Shown here piece after piece: positions 5,274 through 7,873 of a stretch of DNA of 7,873 bases (positions within the stretch are counted from its first letter, which is position 1; each line of letters begins with the position of its first letter). A program made the translations under genes and the position numbers. The notes beneath the pieces were generated by a model that saw only the letters and a list, made by a program, of their open reading frames with translations, had not been told where the DNA came from and searched no databases. The DNA is from CAYOSU01 sp964541255 (GTDB lineage Bacteria > Bacillota > Clostridia > Christensenellales > CAMQZB01). The stretch is from NCBI GenBank assembly GCA_964541255.1, contig CAZIPL010000066.1, forward strand, positions 1 to 7,873, given 5' to 3'.

Positions 5274-5768
5274 ATGAGAAAAATTGACGAACTCGGAAGA
5301 ATCGTTATACCGAAAGACATAAGAAGCGCGATGAATCTCAAAGTCGGAGATTTCGTCGATATATCGGCGTGCGGAGATTATATCTCCGTCGTAAAGACTT
5401 CTGAGCTTTTCGGAATGGAAAAAGTAGCGGAAGAAATAGCAAGAGCTTTTGAAGAAGAGCTTGGCGGAGTTTGCGTAATTTCGGATTTAAGCAAGGTTGT
5501 CGCCGTGTCGAACGGACGAATGCGATACCTTATCGGCAGCGAATTGACAAACAGCGCCTTGGATATTTTGGAAAATATGCGTGCCGAAAAGGGCGGCGAA
5601 AGAGATCTTTTTTCTTTAAGCGTGGATTTGCCAATCCGCGCAGTTTGTCCCATAGCGGAAAACGGATTGAAACTCGGAATTGTCGCGATATTCGGAGAAA
5701 ACGGGAATGCGGATTTAGATGTTTCCGTCGTCAAGCTTTTGGCGAACGTTTTAGGGAAATTGAAGTGA
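5274..5768 (+). CDS. spoVT: SpoVT-type transcriptional regulator (AbrB domain plus GAF-like domain)
   Basis: The protein has 164 residues. Residues 1-44 are an AbrB/SpoVT swapped-hairpin DNA-binding domain with the signature IDELGRIVIPKDIR (4-17) and LKVGDFVDI (22-30). Residues 45-162 resemble the C-terminal GAF-like sensor domain of SpoVT, including GVCVISD (65-71) and KLGIVAIFGENG (133-144). In Bacillus subtilis SpoVT is a forespore regulator active under sigma-G. The start at 5274 follows GGGAGAAG (5263-5270), and an in-frame TAA at 5256-5258 excludes any upstream extension. It therefore lacks the few residues (MKATGIV-like) before the RRIDDLGR motif in B. subtilis. The stop TGA overlaps the GTG start of the flippase gene. 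I found no clear sigma-A promoter in the 49 bp after the upstream terminator, so a sporulation sigma factor or weak promoter is possible. Confidence 0.85.
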   Translation: MRKIDELGRIVIPKDIRSAMNLKVGDFVDISACGDYISVVKTSELFGMEKVAEEIARAFEEELGGVCVISDLSKVVAVSNGRMRYLIGSELTNSALDILENMRAEKGGERDLFSLSVDLPIRAVCPIAENGLKLGIVAIFGENGNADLDVSVVKLLANVLGKLK

Positions 5769-7174
5769 AAAAAAAGTGCGGCTTCAAAATACTTCTTTTT
5801 TCTTCCGTCGCGATAAAAATCATGGGCTTTTTCTATAAGCTTCCGTTGGCTAACGTTCTCGGAGAAGAGATGCTGGGGATATACCAGCTTATATTTCCGA
5901 CCTATTCGCTCTTTTTGACGATAACGTCATCGTCCTTTTGCTCGGCAATCTCCGGTCGCTTCAAAGAGCTTCATGGCGATACGTCGGGCTTTTCGAAGAT
6001 TTTGACTGTAAGCGGACTTATAGGAACAGCGGTTCTTATGATAATTGCCTATCCGCTCGCCTATTTTTTAGGGGAAATCAGAGTTGCGCTTTGCTTTATT
6101 CTAATTTCGCCGTCGATATATTTTGTCGCAAGGAATGTATATTTCAAAGGCGTTTCGCAAGGTATGCTCGATTTTTCGCCGACTGCCGTTTCTGAACTTA
6201 TCGAGCAAGGTGTGAAGATAGCGATTTCGCTTCCGCTTATCTTTATCGTGAAAGATAAATACCTTGCGCTGTTGTCGGCTGTTTTTGCAATTACTATCGC
6301 GGAATTTATAACCGTACTTTTTTTGAAAAAGAAAGTCGCGATAAAAGCTGTCGATAAAAAAAGCGTTGGGGTGAAAGGCTTAGCTCTTCATTCGATTTCC
6401 TTTGCGATTTTTCCGCTATGCTCTGTGATAGAAACGATAATCGCGATGAAAATGCTTTGCTCCGTTTCTGAATACGGGGTGTATTCGGGTGTCGCGCTTG
6501 TCGTTTGCTCGGTGCCGATAACGGCAATCTCGGCACTTTCGACGAGCATAATTCCGAAAGTTGCGGAAAAAAGCATTCGAAAAAAGACAATATCGGACGC
6601 CTTGACGGCAACGCTTTTAATCACCGTTCCGTTTGTCTTCGGTCTTTTGCTATATCAAAACGAAATATTGTCGCTTCTTTTTCCTCGAATCGAAGAGGGG
6701 CGCGATATCGCGGCAAATCTTATTAAGCTATGCTCCGCAATTCCCGTATGTCAAGGCGTTCAATTGATAACGACTGCGAGCTTATACGGAAAAAGAGAGG
6801 AAAAGGGCGCGCTTATTGCTCTTGTCTTAGGAGGAGTGATAAAAATTGCGATACTTATTGTCGGCGGAGCTTTGGGTTTTGGAATAAAAACCGCCCCGAT
6901 AGCGGCAACTTCGTCGTTTTTAGTTGCGGCGGCGGTCAATTTGGTATATATTATAAGAAGAAAAGAACTTGATTTTTCGGCAAAAAAGCTTGCTTTCGTT
7001 CTTGCGTATACGTTTATCGTTTCGCTTTCCGCGTTTTTCTTAAAGCGATATATCGACGGCATCGGATCGCTTTTTCTTAGCGTTGCGCTTTTAGGAACGG
7101 AGCTTCTGGCGTTTTGCGCGATTATGAAAATCGGGATAAAAACCAAAAAAGGACGGGAAAACAATGTCTGTTAG
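5765..7174 (+). CDS. SpoVB/YabM-type polysaccharide/lipid flippase (MOP superfamily)
   Basis: The protein has 469 residues counted from the GTG at 5765, with about 12 to 14 hydrophobic helices. The N-terminus (FSSVAIKIMGFFYKLPLANV around 12-31, then LGIYQLIFPTYSLFLT around 37-52) is the hallmark of SpoVB/YabM-type members of the MurJ-related MOP superfamily. These flip polyprenyl-linked peptidoglycan or polysaccharide precursors; SpoVB acts in spore cortex synthesis. The frame remains open upstream to 5471, but those 98 codons overlie spoVT in another frame and give a basic, non-membrane sequence. AGGG (5753-5756) lies 8 nt before GTG, and GTGA (5765-5768) overlaps the spoVT stop by 4 nt, a classic coupling arrangement. 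It is somewhat shorter than the roughly 520-residue Bacillus proteins. The substrate, and SpoVB versus YabM orthology, cannot be settled from sequence alone; gene order favours YabM. Confidence 0.85.
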   Translation: MKKKCGFKILLFSSVAIKIMGFFYKLPLANVLGEEMLGIYQLIFPTYSLFLTITSSSFCSAISGRFKELHGDTSGFSKILTVSGLIGTAVLMIIAYPLAYFLGEIRVALCFILISPSIYFVARNVYFKGVSQGMLDFSPTAVSELIEQGVKIAISLPLIFIVKDKYLALLSAVFAITIAEFITVLFLKKKVAIKAVDKKSVGVKGLALHSISFAIFPLCSVIETIIAMKMLCSVSEYGVYSGVALVVCSVPITAISALSTSIIPKVAEKSIRKKTISDALTATLLITVPFVFGLLLYQNEILSLLFPRIEEGRDIAANLIKLCSAIPVCQGVQLITTASLYGKREEKGALIALVLGGVIKIAILIVGGALGFGIKTAPIAATSSFLVAAAVNLVYIIRRKELDFSAKKLAFVLAYTFIVSLSAFFLKRYIDGIGSLFLSVALLGTELLAFCAIMKIGIKTKKGRENNVC

Positions 7175-7873
7175 CATTATCGGATTGGGACTTAGAAGCG
7201 GCGATCTTTCGCTTTCGGGATATAAAAAAATCAAAGCGTGCGACAAAGTGTTCGTTCGAAGCGTTAAGCTTTCTGCTGCAAAATTTTTGAAGACGGAAAA
7301 GATTCCCTTTGAAAGCTTCGACGAGCTTTTCGAAAAATACGACAGCTTCGACGAGGTTTACGGGGAGATTGCAAAACGCATCGAAAACGAAAGCGGTGAT
7401 GTATGCTATCTAACCGACGGCAGCGGTGTTTCGGATAAAGTAAGAACATATCTTTCCTGCGACGTCGAGCTTTTCCCTGCGGCGGAAAAGTGCGCCCGAA
7501 TAGTCAAAGGAACGGACTATTCCGTTATGAGCGCGTACGATTTCTTGTCGAAAACAAATATCGGCGGAATATTGACGAACTTTTGCTATATTTGCGACGT
7601 CGATAACAAGCTCATCGCGTCTGACGTCAAGCTTGCGCTTTCAAAGATTATCGACGACGAAGAAACGGTTTTGTTTTTCGACGGAAAAACTCCTTTGGAG
7701 ATGCCTTTATATGAGCTTGACGGACAGAAAAAATACGACTATAACACAGGCGTTTTATTCGAGAACAAAGATTTTTTACATAAAAAGATATTTATGGTCG
7801 AGGATCTTCTCGATATAGTGACGGCTCTTCGCGCGCCCGACGGTTGCCCGTTGGATAGGGCGGCTACGCATCA
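7164..7873 (+). CDS. yabN: YabN-like tetrapyrrole methylase-MazG fusion, atypical motifs (runs off window)
   Basis: The first 236 codons are visible. The ATG at 7164 overlaps the flippase end by 11 nt and follows AAAGGACGGG (7147-7156). Residues 1-210 align by pattern with the YabN tetrapyrrole (corrin/porphyrin) methylase domain: VSIIGLG near the start, KKIKACDKVFVR (21-32), and FDELFEKYDSFDEVYGEI (52-69). Residues 211-236 begin a MazG nucleotide pyrophosphohydrolase domain with LRAPDGCPLDRAATH. Both domains are atypical. The methylase GLGPGD loop reads GLGLRSGD (7-14), and the expected 'PGHP' turn is replaced by DGSGVSD (85-91). The nearly invariant CPWDxxQTH of MazG reads CPLDRAATH. In Bacillus yabN also follows yabM behind spoVT. 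The function of YabN-type fusions is poorly defined; MazG domains hydrolyse NTPs. The catalytic EExxE region is not visible. Confidence 0.8.
   Translation, partial: MSVSIIGLGLRSGDLSLSGYKKIKACDKVFVRSVKLSAAKFLKTEKIPFESFDELFEKYDSFDEVYGEIAKRIENESGDVCYLTDGSGVSDKVRTYLSCDVELFPAAEKCARIVKGTDYSVMSAYDFLSKTNIGGILTNFCYICDVDNKLIASDVKLALSKIIDDEETVLFFDGKTPLEMPLYELDGQKKYDYNTGVLFENKDFLHKKIFMVEDLLDIVTALRAPDGCPLDRAATH

Noticed and set aside
5471..5764. N-terminal extension of the flippase
   Set aside because: It overlaps spoVT in another frame, encodes an Arg/Phe-rich non-membrane sequence, and a coupled GTG start with ribosome binding site exists at 5765.

Overview
The window looks like chromosomal DNA of a clostridial-type (Bacillota) bacterium, probably from an uncultured gut-type lineage. 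Three things point there: a SpoVT-type sporulation regulator followed by a SpoVB/YabM-type flippase and a YabN-type methylase-MazG protein, an order known from Bacillus and its relatives; strong AGGAG-type ribosome binding sites; and sigma-A-type promoters and U-tailed terminators in AT-rich gaps. I cannot name a genus from the sequence. No RNA gene, insertion sequence, phage gene or CRISPR array was seen.

Layout. Positions 1-227 (minus strand) hold the first 75 codons of a stand-alone protein resembling the catalytic domain of 2-oxo acid dehydrogenase E2 acyltransferases. Positions 228-701 contain no gene but an unusual density of dyad-symmetric sequences, several with a 6-nt centre. Two of them are near-copies 32 bp apart. 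A minus-strand terminator closes the next gene. Positions 702-1952 (minus) encode a PIG-V-like GT-C membrane glycosyltransferase. Positions 1953-2256 form a divergent promoter region with a good promoter on each strand.

Positions 2257-5176 (plus) form a complete three-gene transcription unit with a visible promoter and a strong terminator. It encodes an HSL-type alpha/beta hydrolase, a PlsC-family acyltransferase with a zinc ribbon and a further C-terminal domain, and an unrecognised four-helix membrane protein. Together with the divergent glycosyltransferase this suggests envelope lipid or glycolipid work. That link is inferred from gene adjacency only.

Positions 5274-7873 (plus) hold a second, tightly overlapping operon: spoVT-like regulator, SpoVB/MurJ-superfamily flippase (GTG start overlapping the spoVT stop), and a YabN-like protein that runs off the window end. 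The YabN-like protein departs from the usual methylase and MazG signature motifs and is the most unusual single protein here. Two database-style start calls would be wrong: the hydrolase should start at 2257, not 2203, and the flippase at 5765, not 5471.
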